From JBOGWA01 sp050693155 (GTDB lineage: Bacteria; Actinomycetota; UBA4738; CALAEC01): a stretch of 10,859 bases of DNA. The translations under genes and the position numbers were made by a program. The notes under the pieces are model-generated. The model searched no databases. It saw only the letters and a list, made by a program, of their open reading frames with translations, and was not told the origin of the DNA. The stretch spans positions 1-10,859 of the forward strand of contig JBOGWA010000025.1 in NCBI GenBank assembly GCA_050693155.1, given 5' to 3'. Below, piece by piece: positions 1 to 7,089 of the stretch (positions within the stretch are counted from its first letter, which is position 1; each line of letters starts with the position of its first letter).

Positions 1-1
1 C

Positions 2-1222
2 GCGGACGGGACCTCCGAGCTCCTGGGCCTGCCGCACGCCCACGATGTTCGTTCCACTGCCGCCTGTTTGCTGCGTGTCGCGCCGATCGCCCAACCGGGC
101 CTCGAGTCGTGGCTCGAGGGTCGAACACAGAAGCTCACACGGATCTCCGGCGGCGGGTTCGACGCGCTGGCCGAATCCATTGGCGTCCTCGATTGCGGAA
201 ACTCCGGTACGAGCATGCGACTCCTCGCGGGTCTGTTAGCGGGCCGTCCCTTCCGAAGCGTCCTCGACGGCGACGAGAGCCTGAAGCGCCGGCCGATGGA
301 ACGCGTGGCCGAGCCGCTTCGCGCGATGCGCGCGGACGTGAGAACCGAAGACGGGCACGCCCCGATCACCGTTGGCGGGGGATCGCTGGAGGGATCTCGT
401 GTTGAGATGACGACGCCGAGCGCGCAGGTGAAGGGAGCCATCCTGCTTGCCGGCGTTCAGGCCGATGGGACGACCGAGTTCGAGGAACCATCGCCGACCC
501 GCGACCACACGGAACGAACCTTCGAGGCGCTCGGCGCGCCACTGGAACGAGCAGGCGGAACCCTTCGGATTCGTCGGTTCCAGCACGAAGCCTTCGGCGG
601 TGAGGTCCCGGGAGACCTCTCGGCGGCGGCGTTTCTCCTCTGTGCCGCGGCGATCCGCGAGGGTTCGGAGATCACGGTCGAGGGCGTCGGCACAAATCCA
701 TCCCGGCTCGGGTTCGTGGATGTGCTCCGCCGGGCGGGCGCCGAGGTCGAGGTCGATACGACCAGCGATTCGCTCGGCGAGCCGATCGGGACCCTTCACC
801 TGCGCGCCAGGGAGTTGGCGCCGTTTACGGTCGGTGCGGAAGAGCTCCCTCGTCTGATCGACGAGGTGCCGGCCCTTGCGGCCCTGGCGGCGCACGCGCC
901 GGGGACATCGCGATTCGACGGGGCAGGCGAGCTGCGGCTCAAAGAGTCTGATCGCCTCGCCGGGCTCGCCGAAAGCCTTCGTCTCCTCGGTGGGAACGCC
1001 CAAGACGAGGGCGATACGCTCGTGGTCGAGGGCGGAGGTCTCGCGGGTGGCCACACCGACGGGCAGGACGACCACCGGCTCGCGATGGCGCTGGCCGTTG
1101 CGGCGCTCGGGGCTCGGGAGCCAAGCGTCGTCGAGGGGGCGGAGTGGGCCGCCATCTCGTTCCCGGGCTTCGTGGGCGCGCTCGACACCCTGGGAGGGTC
1201 CATCGAAGAGGTTCAGCCGTGA
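2..1222 (+). CDS. aroA: 3-phosphoshikimate 1-carboxyvinyltransferase (EPSP synthase), 5'-partial
   Basis: Transfers enolpyruvyl from PEP to shikimate-3-phosphate in the cytosolic shikimate pathway. The reading frame is open to the left edge and the first visible residues (ADGTSELLGLPHAHDVRST) match the conserved N-terminal region. The start is therefore outside the window and roughly 25-40 residues are missing; the in-frame TTG at 68 is not the real start. Family motifs seen in order: GNSGT followed by MRLL (197-211 on), GDESLKRRPMERV, SAQVKGAILLAG, TRDHTE, GDLSAAAF, then KESDR (941-955) and a DDHR box (1067-1078) followed by AMALAVAALG. These include the PEP/S3P-binding lysine and arginine positions. 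The usual SRDHTE motif reads TRDHTE here, a mild change. The stop overlaps the cmk start at GTGA, so translation is probably coupled. Confidence 0.96.
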   Translation, partial: ADGTSELLGLPHAHDVRSTAACLLRVAPIAQPGLESWLEGRTQKLTRISGGGFDALAESIGVLDCGNSGTSMRLLAGLLAGRPFRSVLDGDESLKRRPMERVAEPLRAMRADVRTEDGHAPITVGGGSLEGSRVEMTTPSAQVKGAILLAGVQADGTTEFEEPSPTRDHTERTFEALGAPLERAGGTLRIRRFQHEAFGGEVPGDLSAAAFLLCAAAIREGSEITVEGVGTNPSRLGFVDVLRRAGAEVEVDTTSDSLGEPIGTLHLRARELAPFTVGAEELPRLIDEVPALAALAAHAPGTSRFDGAGELRLKESDRLAGLAESLRLLGGNAQDEGDTLVVEGGGLAGGHTDGQDDHRLAMALAVAALGAREPSVVEGAEWAAISFPGFVGALDTLGGSIEEVQP

Positions 1223-1911
1223 GTGGACCCGCGAGCCGGATTCCGAAGACCGGGACGGTCGTTGCGATCGACGGGCCGGCCGGAGTGGGAAAGAGCACGC
1301 TCGCGCGCTGGCTGGCCGAGGTCTTGAGGCTTGCCTACGTGAACACCGGTGTCATGTACCGGTCGGTTGCGCACGAAGCTCTTCGGCGGGGGATCGACGC
1401 CGCCGACGGAGCCGAGGTTGCCGCCCTTGCCGGGGCCATCGAGTTCTCGCTGGATGAGGCCGCGACGCCACCCGTCCTACTGGTGAACGGTCGACCTCCC
1501 CAGGAGGCGGCGCTCGCCCACGGCGATGTCGAGGAGATCGTCTCGAGTGTGGCCGCGCACCCGGCCGTACGAGAGGTCCTTCGCGAAGCGCAACGCCGCC
1601 TCGGCGTGGCCGGTGCGGTCGTCGAGGGCCGCGACATCGGAACCGTCGTCTTTCCGGATGCGGATGTGAAGATCTTCCTCCAGGCCGATCCAATCGAGCG
1701 TGCGACGAGACGCCAGACGGAGCGGGGGAGCGTCGATCCCGCTCTCGCGAAGGCGCTCGAGAAGCGCGACGAAAGGGACAGCCGGGTTAACCCTTTGGCG
1801 CCCGCGAGCGACTCGGTGCTCGTCGACACGAGCGGACGATCACCCGACGAGGTCCTGGCGGAGGTAAAGGGAATCATCGAACGTGCTCTCGAGGATGGCT
1901 CCTCGCGATGA
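1219..1911 (+). CDS. cmk: Cytidylate kinase
   Basis: Phosphorylates CMP and dCMP with ATP, in cytosolic pyrimidine recycling. The 230-residue length is normal for the family. The P-loop GPAGVGKST lies at residues 19-27, followed by the NTGVMYR nucleotide-site motif, the EGRDIGTVVFPDADVKIFL block, and the C-terminal RD..DS RVNPL...D VLVDTSG block. GTG at 1219 was chosen because AAGAGG at 1206-1211 sits 7 bases upstream and the frame then begins just before the P-loop strand. A GTG at 1144 is in frame but lies deep inside aroA. The gene overlaps the aroA stop (GTGA) and its own stop overlaps the der start (ATGA), so the three genes form one translationally coupled operon. Confidence 0.96.
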   Translation: MSGPASRIPKTGTVVAIDGPAGVGKSTLARWLAEVLRLAYVNTGVMYRSVAHEALRRGIDAADGAEVAALAGAIEFSLDEAATPPVLLVNGRPPQEAALAHGDVEEIVSSVAAHPAVREVLREAQRRLGVAGAVVEGRDIGTVVFPDADVKIFLQADPIERATRRQTERGSVDPALAKALEKRDERDSRVNPLAPASDSVLVDTSGRSPDEVLAEVKGIIERALEDGSSR

Positions 1912-3230
1912 GCGGACGAGGGGCCCAGACGAGGGGCGCGCGAGCGCCACGAGTGGCGATCGTCGGGCGGCAGAACGTTGGGAAGTCGACGCTGCTGAAC
2001 CGCCTGTTCGGCTCGCGTCGCGCGATCGCGCACGAGCAGCCGGGCGTCACGCGGGATCGGATCGAGCTCCAGGTGAGCTGGCGAGGTCGGTCCTTCGTCG
2101 TCATCGATACGGGTGGCTACGTCCAACGAGCGCGCGGACTCGACGCGCTCGTCACCCGCCAGGCCGAGCGCGCAATGGAGAAGGCAGACGTCATCCTGCT
2201 CGTCGTGGACGCGATCGCCGGCATCCAAGAGGAGGACGCGTTCCTCGCGAAGCGCCTCCGGCGGGCCGGGGTTCCGGTGGTTCTTGTTGGGAACAAGGTC
2301 GACTCCGAACGGCAGGAACCCGACGCCGCGCGGCTCTTTCGACTGGGCCTCGGTGAACCGTTGCCGATCTCCGCGCTTCACGGTCGGGGCACCGGCGAGC
2401 TCCTCGACCGCCTGCTGGCACTCCTGCCCGAGGAGACGAGCGAAGCCCCTCGGGACGAGGAAACTGCGTTTGCGATCGTGGGCCGCCCGAACGTGGGAAA
2501 GTCCTCCTTGTTCAACCGCCTGGTCGGCGACGAGCGAGCCGTTGTGTCCGAGCACCCAGGGACGACCAGAGATGCCGTGGATTCGCTGGTCGCCGATGGC
2601 GAGGGGTTGATCCGGTTCGTTGACACTGCCGGCTTCCGTCGTCCCGCGCAGCGGCAGGGGACTGCCTACTACGGCTTCGTGCGAGCCGTTCGGGCAATCG
2701 ATCGCAGCCACGTGGTGGCGCTGATGGTGGATGGCGCCGAAGGGGTGACGACCGAGGACCGAAAGATCGCCGCGCGAGTCGCCGAGGCGGGGAGAGGGCT
2801 CATGGTCGTGGCGAACAAGTGGGATCTGGTCGGAAGGGGCGAGCGGGCGGATCGATTCACGGCGGTGTGCGAACGCGTTGCCGTCTTTCCCAAGGTGCCG
2901 GTGATTCGAACATCCGCGCTGACCGGCTCGGGGGTGGGGAAGGTGCTCCCGACCCTCCGGAAGGTGCACGCCGCATGGAGAAAACGAGCTCCAACGGCCG
3001 AGGTCAACAAGGTCCTCGAGCGGGCTCAGCGCGAGCACCCACCGCCTCGAACCAGTGGGCGGATCCTCTACGGGACGCAGGCCGCGTCGGCGCCCCCACG
3101 GTTCGTCGTGTTCGCCACGAGCCGGATTCCTTCGCAATACGCCCGCTTCCTCGAGGGGAGGCTCCGGGAAGCCTTCGCCTTCGACGGCGTTCCGATCCGG
3201 ATCTCGTTCCGCCGGCGTCGCCGCCGATAG
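1908..3230 (+). CDS. der: Ribosome-associated GTPase Der (EngA)
   Basis: A double-Era GTPase needed for 50S subunit assembly. Its 440 residues are the expected length. The first G domain has GRQNVGKS at 20-27 (Q where P is usual), PGVTRD, DTGG at 67-70 and NKVD at 129-132. The second has GRPNVGKS at 192-199, PGTTRD, DTAG at 239-242 and NKWD at 303-306. A C-terminal KH-like domain fills about 350-440. The protein ends in six arginines, which fits the basic rRNA-facing tail of this family. The ATG overlaps the cmk stop by ATGA. The stop codon lies inside a perfect hairpin, and a tRNA gene starts 11 bases later, so read-through into the tRNA is plausible. Confidence 0.97.
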   Translation: MSGRGAQTRGARAPRVAIVGRQNVGKSTLLNRLFGSRRAIAHEQPGVTRDRIELQVSWRGRSFVVIDTGGYVQRARGLDALVTRQAERAMEKADVILLVVDAIAGIQEEDAFLAKRLRRAGVPVVLVGNKVDSERQEPDAARLFRLGLGEPLPISALHGRGTGELLDRLLALLPEETSEAPRDEETAFAIVGRPNVGKSSLFNRLVGDERAVVSEHPGTTRDAVDSLVADGEGLIRFVDTAGFRRPAQRQGTAYYGFVRAVRAIDRSHVVALMVDGAEGVTTEDRKIAARVAEAGRGLMVVANKWDLVGRGERADRFTAVCERVAVFPKVPVIRTSALTGSGVGKVLPTLRKVHAAWRKRAPTAEVNKVLERAQREHPPPRTSGRILYGTQAASAPPRFVVFATSRIPSQYARFLEGRLREAFAFDGVPIRISFRRRRRR

Positions 3231-3240
3231 AATCGGCGGC
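3220..3240 (+). other. Perfect GC-rich inverted repeat over the der stop codon
   Basis: GCCGCCGAT (3220-3228), loop AGA, ATCGGCGGC (3232-3240): nine perfect pairs and a three-base loop that contains part of the TAG stop. There is no T-run after it, so it is not a classic intrinsic terminator. It ends one base before the tRNA, so it may be an mRNA 3'-end stabiliser, a non-canonical terminator, or a leader hairpin affecting tRNA 5' processing. Confidence 0.6.
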
Positions 3241-3241
3241 A

Positions 3242-3316
3242 CGGGCCGTGGCGCAGCTTGGTTAGCGCGCTTGACTGGGGGTCAAGAGGTCGCGGGTTCA
3301 AATCCCGCCGGCCCGA
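3242..3316 (+). tRNA. tRNA-Pro (anticodon GGG)
   Basis: All arms fold. The acceptor CGGGCCG (3242-3248) pairs with CGGCCCG (3309-3315), with A73 at 3316. The D stem is GCGC/GCGC. The anticodon stem CTTGA (3270-3274) pairs with TCAAG (3282-3286), leaving loop CTGGGGG with GGG at 3277-3279. The T stem GCGGG/CCCGC carries loop TTCAAAT. The C1:G72 pair is typical of bacterial tRNA-Pro. The 3' CCA is not encoded (CGA follows), so it must be added by a nucleotidyltransferase. The GGG anticodon reads CCC and CCU. Confidence 0.97.
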
Positions 3317-3324
3317 CGAGGAAT

Positions 3325-3588
3325 TTAGCGGGCTCTGCTCAGGGGTGTGAAGCTGGCCTTCTCGAGCGCATCGAAGCGTTCCTCGAAACCGTGAAGCGCG
3401 AACCGCTCGATGAGGTCGCGGAGTCTGACCCCCTCAGACACACCCACCAGCTCGACCCCAACGGCTCGACCCCCCTCATCGACGTCGACCGTACGATCCT
3501 CGTCCACGATGATCGAGCGTGCGGGTCGCGCTTTCTCATCAATATGGATGTACAGGGCGTCGGCCTCGTCGTCGTACGTGTACCTCAT
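3325..3588 (-). CDS. DUF2283 family protein, putative antitoxin
   Basis: An 87-residue acidic protein opening with MRYTYDDEADALYIHI, followed by IIVDEDRTVDVDEGGRAVGVEL. This is the DUF2283 signature: an YD.eaDaLYi start, then a vDvDe.G.vvGiE core. DUF2283 proteins are small, usually 60-70 residues, and of unproven function; they often sit beside DUF4258 or RelE-like partners. Here the start overlaps the stop of the DUF4258 gene by 4 bases (ATGA), so the two are one transcript. AGAGGA (complement of 3595-3600) lies 6 bases before the ATG, a strong ribosome binding site. The reading frame ends 9 bases from the 3' end of the convergent tRNA-Pro. The antitoxin role is inferred only from the pairing. 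Confidence 0.82.
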   Translation of the reverse strand: MRYTYDDEADALYIHIDEKARPARSIIVDEDRTVDVDEGGRAVGVELVGVSEGVRLRDLIERFALHGFEERFDALEKASFTPLSRAR

Positions 3589-3821
3589 CTCGTGTCCTCT
3601 TCAGGTGCCACAACCGTGATCACGTAGCTAGGATCGTCCGCTGGTTGGGTGATCCGCAGTCGGCGCCCTGCCATCGTTACCCCCCAGCGGTTCACTCGGT
3701 TTGGCCTCAGACCTGGTGTTGTGACCTGGGCATTTGCCAGAACCTCTTGAACCTCGCGCTCGCTGATACCGCGCTCTCTCATACGCTCGCGGGCGTGCTT
3801 GCTTAACCTGATGGTACCCAT
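3585..3821 (-). CDS. DUF4258 family protein, putative RelE-like toxin
   Basis: A 78-residue basic protein. The N-terminal half has SKHARERMRERGISEREVQEVL, the HA..RM.eRgIs box of DUF4258, split here by nothing but listed as family-typical: SKHARERMRERG, then ISEREVQEVL. The C-terminal half has GRRLRITQ and YVITVV, matching the terminal strands of this small fold. DUF4258 is usually placed near RelE/ParE-like toxins, but activity has not been shown for most members. It is the first gene of a minus-strand pair with DUF2283 (ATGA overlap), the toxin-first order seen in higBA-type systems. No Shine-Dalgarno sequence is visible before the ATG at 3821, unlike the partner gene. It is divergent from pgsA. 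Alternative: a solitary host regulatory protein rather than a toxin. Confidence 0.8.
   Translation of the reverse strand: MGTIRLSKHARERMRERGISEREVQEVLANAQVTTPGLRPNRVNRWGVTMAGRRLRITQPADDPSYVITVVAPEEDTR
3595..3600 (-). promoter_or_regulatory. Strong ribosome binding site for the DUF2283 gene
   Basis: AGAGGA on the minus strand, 6 bases before the ATG at 3588, inside the 3' end of the DUF4258 frame. It fixes the start and lets the second gene be translated independently of the first, which has no visible Shine-Dalgarno sequence. Confidence 0.6.
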
Positions 3822-3903
3822 CGAGCGCCGGAAGCGTAAGGGCTACCAGCGACACGGAGCTCGTTGCCCAATTACCGCTTGATTCGGTCACGGGTGGGGC
3901 GGC

Positions 3904-3912
3904 TGGTATGTT
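3904..3912 (+). promoter_or_regulatory. Candidate extended -10 promoter for pgsA
   Basis: TGGTATGTT is a TGn extension followed by TATGTT (3907-3912), in a 137-base intergenic region between the divergent DUF4258 gene and pgsA. A weak TTCGGT (3883-3888) is 18 bases upstream. Transcription would start near 3919, after the ATG at 3908, which argues against that ATG as the pgsA start. Apart from this I see no stable hairpin, repeat or riboswitch in 3822-3958. Confidence 0.35.
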
Positions 3913-3958
3913 GCTTCGACGCCGAAGGGCTCAAGCCTGCCCGGGAGACATTTCAGAC

Positions 3959-4540
3959 GTGGCCGCGACGCCGGAGACCAAGCGAGTCGTTACCATTCCG
4001 AATTTCCTTTCGCTCATTCGGATCCTGCTGATCCCGCTGTTTGTCGTGCTTCTCTTCGATGAGGACACTCGCCTCGGCGCCATGTTTCTTCTCGGAGGCC
4101 TACAGGCGACGGACTGGGTCGACGGGTGGGTGGCGCGGCGGTTCGGTCAGGTCTCCTCGCTCGGGAAGGTGCTCGACCCGTTCGCGGACCGACTCCTCGT
4201 CGCGTCAGCTCTAGTGAGCTTCGTCTGGCTCGAGGCGTTCCCGCTCTGGGCGGCGCTCCTGATCTTGGTCCGGGACGCGGCGATCCTGCTCGCCGGCGCT
4301 GCGCTCATGGTCCTCGGCCGCCCGCAGCTCGAGGTCAGGCGTCTCGGGAAGATCGCGACCTTCACGCTCATGTGGGGCGGGCCGCTCATCGCGTGGGGCA
4401 ACTTCGGCTTCCTGCTGGACGACGCGGCGCTCGTCCTCGGCTGGATTTGGTTCCTCGTCGGCGTGATCGAGTACTACGCCGCAACGGTCCTCTACGTGGG
4501 AGATTTCCGGCGCGTTCTCGCGGCGGGGAAACCAGCATAA
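3959..4540 (+). CDS. pgsA: CDP-alcohol phosphatidyltransferase, PgsA-like
   Basis: A membrane enzyme that transfers a phosphatidyl group from CDP-diacylglycerol to a small alcohol, most likely glycerol-3-phosphate. The 193-residue form carries the complete family motif D52-x2-D55-G56-x2-A59-R60-x8-G69-x3-D73-x3-D77. It opens with the typical PNFLSLIRILLIPLF segment and has about five or six hydrophobic helices (near 16-34, 40-50, 80-95, 98-120, 135-152 and 157-180). I chose GTG at 3959 because GGGAGA (3943-3948) lies 10 bases upstream and little precedes the conserved PNFLSLIR. The in-frame ATG at 3908 would add a 17-residue arginine-rich head and overlaps the candidate -10. The same gene heads the homologous cluster in many actinobacteria. 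Substrate choice (glycerol-3-phosphate, inositol phosphate or phosphatidylglycerol) cannot be fixed from sequence alone. Confidence 0.88.
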   Translation: MAATPETKRVVTIPNFLSLIRILLIPLFVVLLFDEDTRLGAMFLLGGLQATDWVDGWVARRFGQVSSLGKVLDPFADRLLVASALVSFVWLEAFPLWAALLILVRDAAILLAGAALMVLGRPQLEVRRLGKIATFTLMWGGPLIAWGNFGFLLDDAALVLGWIWFLVGVIEYYAATVLYVGDFRRVLAAGKPA

Positions 4541-4580
4541 AGGGGACGAACCCGGCAGGGGTGAGAAACCAGTCCACGGG

Positions 4581-4592
4581 TATCATGACGGC
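4581..4592 (+). promoter_or_regulatory. Candidate -10 element for a leaderless GTG start
   Basis: TATCAT (4581-4586) fits the actinobacterial TANNNT -10. Counting its first base as -12 puts +1 exactly on the G of the GTG start at 4593. No Shine-Dalgarno sequence lies at normal spacing before that GTG. No clear -35 hexamer is visible. The rest of the 52-base gap after pgsA (4541-4592) holds only a weak 4-pair hairpin. Confidence 0.4.
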
Positions 4593-7085
4593 GTGAAGGC
4601 CGTCGTGATGGCGGGGGGCCAGGGGACGCGTCTTCGCCCGCTTACCGCCAACCAACCGAAGCCGATGGTCCCGATCGTGGGCCAGCCGATGATGGAGCAC
4701 GTACTGCGGCTCCTCCAGCGCCACGGGATGACTGACGTGGTCGCGACCGTCCAGTTCCTGGCGAGCGTCGTTCGAAACTATTTCGGGGATGGGTCCGACC
4801 TCGGAATCTCCCTTGCCTATTCGACCGAGGCCGAACCTCTGGGGACCGCGGGGAGCGTCAAGAACGCCGAGCACGCGCTCGACGAGACGTTTCTCGTTCT
4901 GTCGGGCGATGCGGTCACCGATGTCGACCTTTCGGCCGCCGTGGATTTCCACCGGAGCCACGGCGCGGATGCGACGGTCGTGCTCAAACACGTCGAGAAC
5001 CCACTCGAGTTCGGCATCGTGATCACCGGTGAGGACGGCCGAGTCGAGCGGTTCCTGGAGAAGCCCGGGTGGGGGGAAGTATTCAGCGACACGATCAACA
5101 CCGGGATCTATGTCCTCGAGCCGGAGGTTCTCGCGCACATCCCAGTCGAGACGGAATTCGACTTTTCCCAGGATCTCTTTCCGCTGTTGCTCGACAAGGG
5201 GAGCCCGCTGTACGGCTACATCGCGGAGGGGTACTGGACGGATGTCGGCAATCTCGAGGCCTATCTCAACGTTCATCGGGACATCCTCGATGGACGTGTC
5301 GACGTCCACGTTCCAGGTTTCCGCATGGAGGACAAGATCTGGCTCGGCGAGGGCGCGGAGGTCGATCCCGAGGCGACCGTCCATGGGCCCGTATTCATCG
5401 GGGAGAACTCCCGGATCGAGGCAGGGGCGATCGTTCGCGCCTATACCGTTCTTGGGAAGGGCGTCGTGGTAAAAGCCGGCGCGTTCCTGCATCGGGCGAT
5501 CGTGCACGACCATGCCTATGTCGGCCCCAGCGCGTCCCTGCGCGCGGCGGTGCTCGGCAAGAACTCTGACGTGAAGCACGGAGCGAGGCTCGACGAGGGC
5601 GTCGTGGTGGCCGACGAGTCTCACATCGGCCGTGGGGCCGTGATCAGCCCGAACGTAAAGGTCTTCCCGTTCAAGACAGTGGACCCGGGGGCGCTCGTCA
5701 CAAAGAGCATCGTGTGGGAGACGCGAGGGATTCGCAGCCTGTTCGGTCCGGGAGGCGTCTCCGGTCTGGTGAACCTCGACATCACGCCGGAGATGGCCCT
5801 TCGTCTCGCTCTGGCGTTCGGGGGCACGCTTCCCAAGCGCTCTGTGGTTACCGCGTGCCGGGATGCGACTCGATCGGCGCGGATCATCAAGCGGGCGATG
5901 GTGGCGGGACTGAACGCCGCTGGGATCGATTGCCACGACCTCGAGATTTCCCCTGCCCCCGTCGCCCGGTACTACGCATCGTCCGCTCGTGCGCTCGGCG
6001 GGTTTGCCGTCCGGACGTCTCCCTACGATCCCCAGGCCGTCACGATCGAGTTCTTCGACGAGCGGGGGATCGACATCGACCCGGCGACCCAACGACGCGT
6101 GGAAAGCTCGTTCTTCCGGGACGATCTTCGCCGGGCGTTTCACCACGAGATCGGCGAGCTTTCTTTCCCCGCCCGAGGCCGCGACTACTACCTCGAGGGG
6201 CTGGCTCGCGAGATCGACACGGCCGTCGTCACCCAGGCCGCCCCCAAGGTCGTTGTCGATTACGCGTTCGGCGGGACCGTCCTGACTGGACCGACGATTC
6301 TCGGCCGACTCGGGGTCGACGCGCTCGCGCTGAACGCGAGTCTCGACGACGCCCGAGTGATCCTGAGCCGGGACGAGGAGGAACGCCACCTGGAGGGGTT
6401 GGCCGCGCTCGTTCGCTCGAGCGGCGCCAACCTCGGGACGATGTTCGACTCGACCGGCGAGCGCCTGCGCCTGGTTGACGGTCGAGGTCGTATCGTGCCG
6501 CTCGATCAGGCCCTTCTCGCCTACGTGCGGCTCGTCTCCGAGACCGTTGGACGGCCGCGAATCGCGGTTCCGGTCACGACGTCTCGTGCAGTTGAGGAGA
6601 TTGTGGCTGCTCGTGGAGGAGAGGTCGTCTGGACGAGGATCTCATCGGCGGCCCTATCGGACGCCAGCGTGGCGGACGGAGTTTCGTTCGCAGGTGCTGA
6701 GGGCGGGGGCTACGTGTTCCCCTCGTTCCTTCCCGCCTACGACGCGATCGCCAGCTTCGCGAAACTGCTCGAGTTGCTCGCAAGGGCCGACGTCCGGTTG
6801 GAGGATGTCGTCGATGGGCTCCCTCCGAGCCATGTCTCTCGTGTCGACGTGGCGATGCCCTGGGAAGCGAAGGGCCTCGTGATGCGGCGGATCGTCGAGC
6901 AGCTCGACGGGGAGCGGACGGTGACGATCGACGGCGTCAAGCTATACCGAGGGCGCGATTGGGCGCTGGTCGTCCCCCATCCGCAAGAGCCCGTGGTCCG
7001 GGTGTGGGCAGAGGCGGGCGATCAAGGCGCCGCCGAGTCCCTCGCTGCCGAGTTCGCGGCTCTCGTCGAGGAGGCGAAGGGGTAA
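4593..7085 (+). CDS. Mannose-1-phosphate guanylyltransferase-like protein with C-terminal phosphohexomutase-like domain
   Basis: An 830-residue fusion. Residues 1-235 are a nucleotidyltransferase with the signature GGQGTRLRPLT then PKPM (8-25), SGD at 104-106, FLEKP at 154-158, NTGIYVL at 169-175 and GYWTDVGN at 213-220, as in GDP-mannose pyrophosphorylases. Residues about 248-370 are left-handed beta-helix hexapeptide repeats. Residues about 380-830 align in outline with phosphomannomutase/phosphoglucomutase. However, all four active-site loops differ: TSPYDP (475-480) for TASHNP, DSTGER (619-624) for DGDADR, GAEGGGY (701-707) for GE.SGH, and VPHPQEP (794-800) for RPSGTEP. The first domain should make GDP-mannose or a similar sugar nucleotide; the second may be regulatory or structural. 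GTG at 4593 gives the standard MKAVVMAGG opening. Related fusions sit beside pgsA in other actinobacteria. Nucleotide specificity is inferred. Confidence 0.87.
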   Translation: MKAVVMAGGQGTRLRPLTANQPKPMVPIVGQPMMEHVLRLLQRHGMTDVVATVQFLASVVRNYFGDGSDLGISLAYSTEAEPLGTAGSVKNAEHALDETFLVLSGDAVTDVDLSAAVDFHRSHGADATVVLKHVENPLEFGIVITGEDGRVERFLEKPGWGEVFSDTINTGIYVLEPEVLAHIPVETEFDFSQDLFPLLLDKGSPLYGYIAEGYWTDVGNLEAYLNVHRDILDGRVDVHVPGFRMEDKIWLGEGAEVDPEATVHGPVFIGENSRIEAGAIVRAYTVLGKGVVVKAGAFLHRAIVHDHAYVGPSASLRAAVLGKNSDVKHGARLDEGVVVADESHIGRGAVISPNVKVFPFKTVDPGALVTKSIVWETRGIRSLFGPGGVSGLVNLDITPEMALRLALAFGGTLPKRSVVTACRDATRSARIIKRAMVAGLNAAGIDCHDLEISPAPVARYYASSARALGGFAVRTSPYDPQAVTIEFFDERGIDIDPATQRRVESSFFRDDLRRAFHHEIGELSFPARGRDYYLEGLAREIDTAVVTQAAPKVVVDYAFGGTVLTGPTILGRLGVDALALNASLDDARVILSRDEEERHLEGLAALVRSSGANLGTMFDSTGERLRLVDGRGRIVPLDQALLAYVRLVSETVGRPRIAVPVTTSRAVEEIVAARGGEVVWTRISSAALSDASVADGVSFAGAEGGGYVFPSFLPAYDAIASFAKLLELLARADVRLEDVVDGLPPSHVSRVDVAMPWEAKGLVMRRIVEQLDGERTVTIDGVKLYRGRDWALVVPHPQEPVVRVWAEAGDQGAAESLAAEFAALVEEAKG

Positions 7086-7089
7086 CCGG

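Noticed and set aside
1335..3242. A 635-codon open frame on the minus strand over cmk and der.
   Set aside because: Antisense shadow of two certain genes; low-complexity Arg/Pro/Ser-rich translation without any domain.
3317..3360. An intrinsic terminator after tRNA-Pro.
   Set aside because: No GC-rich stem followed by a T-run is present in this stretch.
3242..3958. An integrated element using the tRNA-Pro 3' end as attachment site.
   Set aside because: No integrase and no second copy of the tRNA 3' end is visible in 3317-3958 or elsewhere in the window. Only the two small genes are present.
4541..4592. A riboswitch before the guanylyltransferase fusion.
   Set aside because: The gap is only 52 bases, with at most a 4-pair hairpin. 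It is too short and unstructured for a known riboswitch class.
4386..6389. A 667-codon open frame on the minus strand.
   Set aside because: It lies inside the well-supported + strand fusion gene (and the pgsA end). Long antisense frames are expected in GC-rich coding DNA, and the translation shows no recognisable motif.
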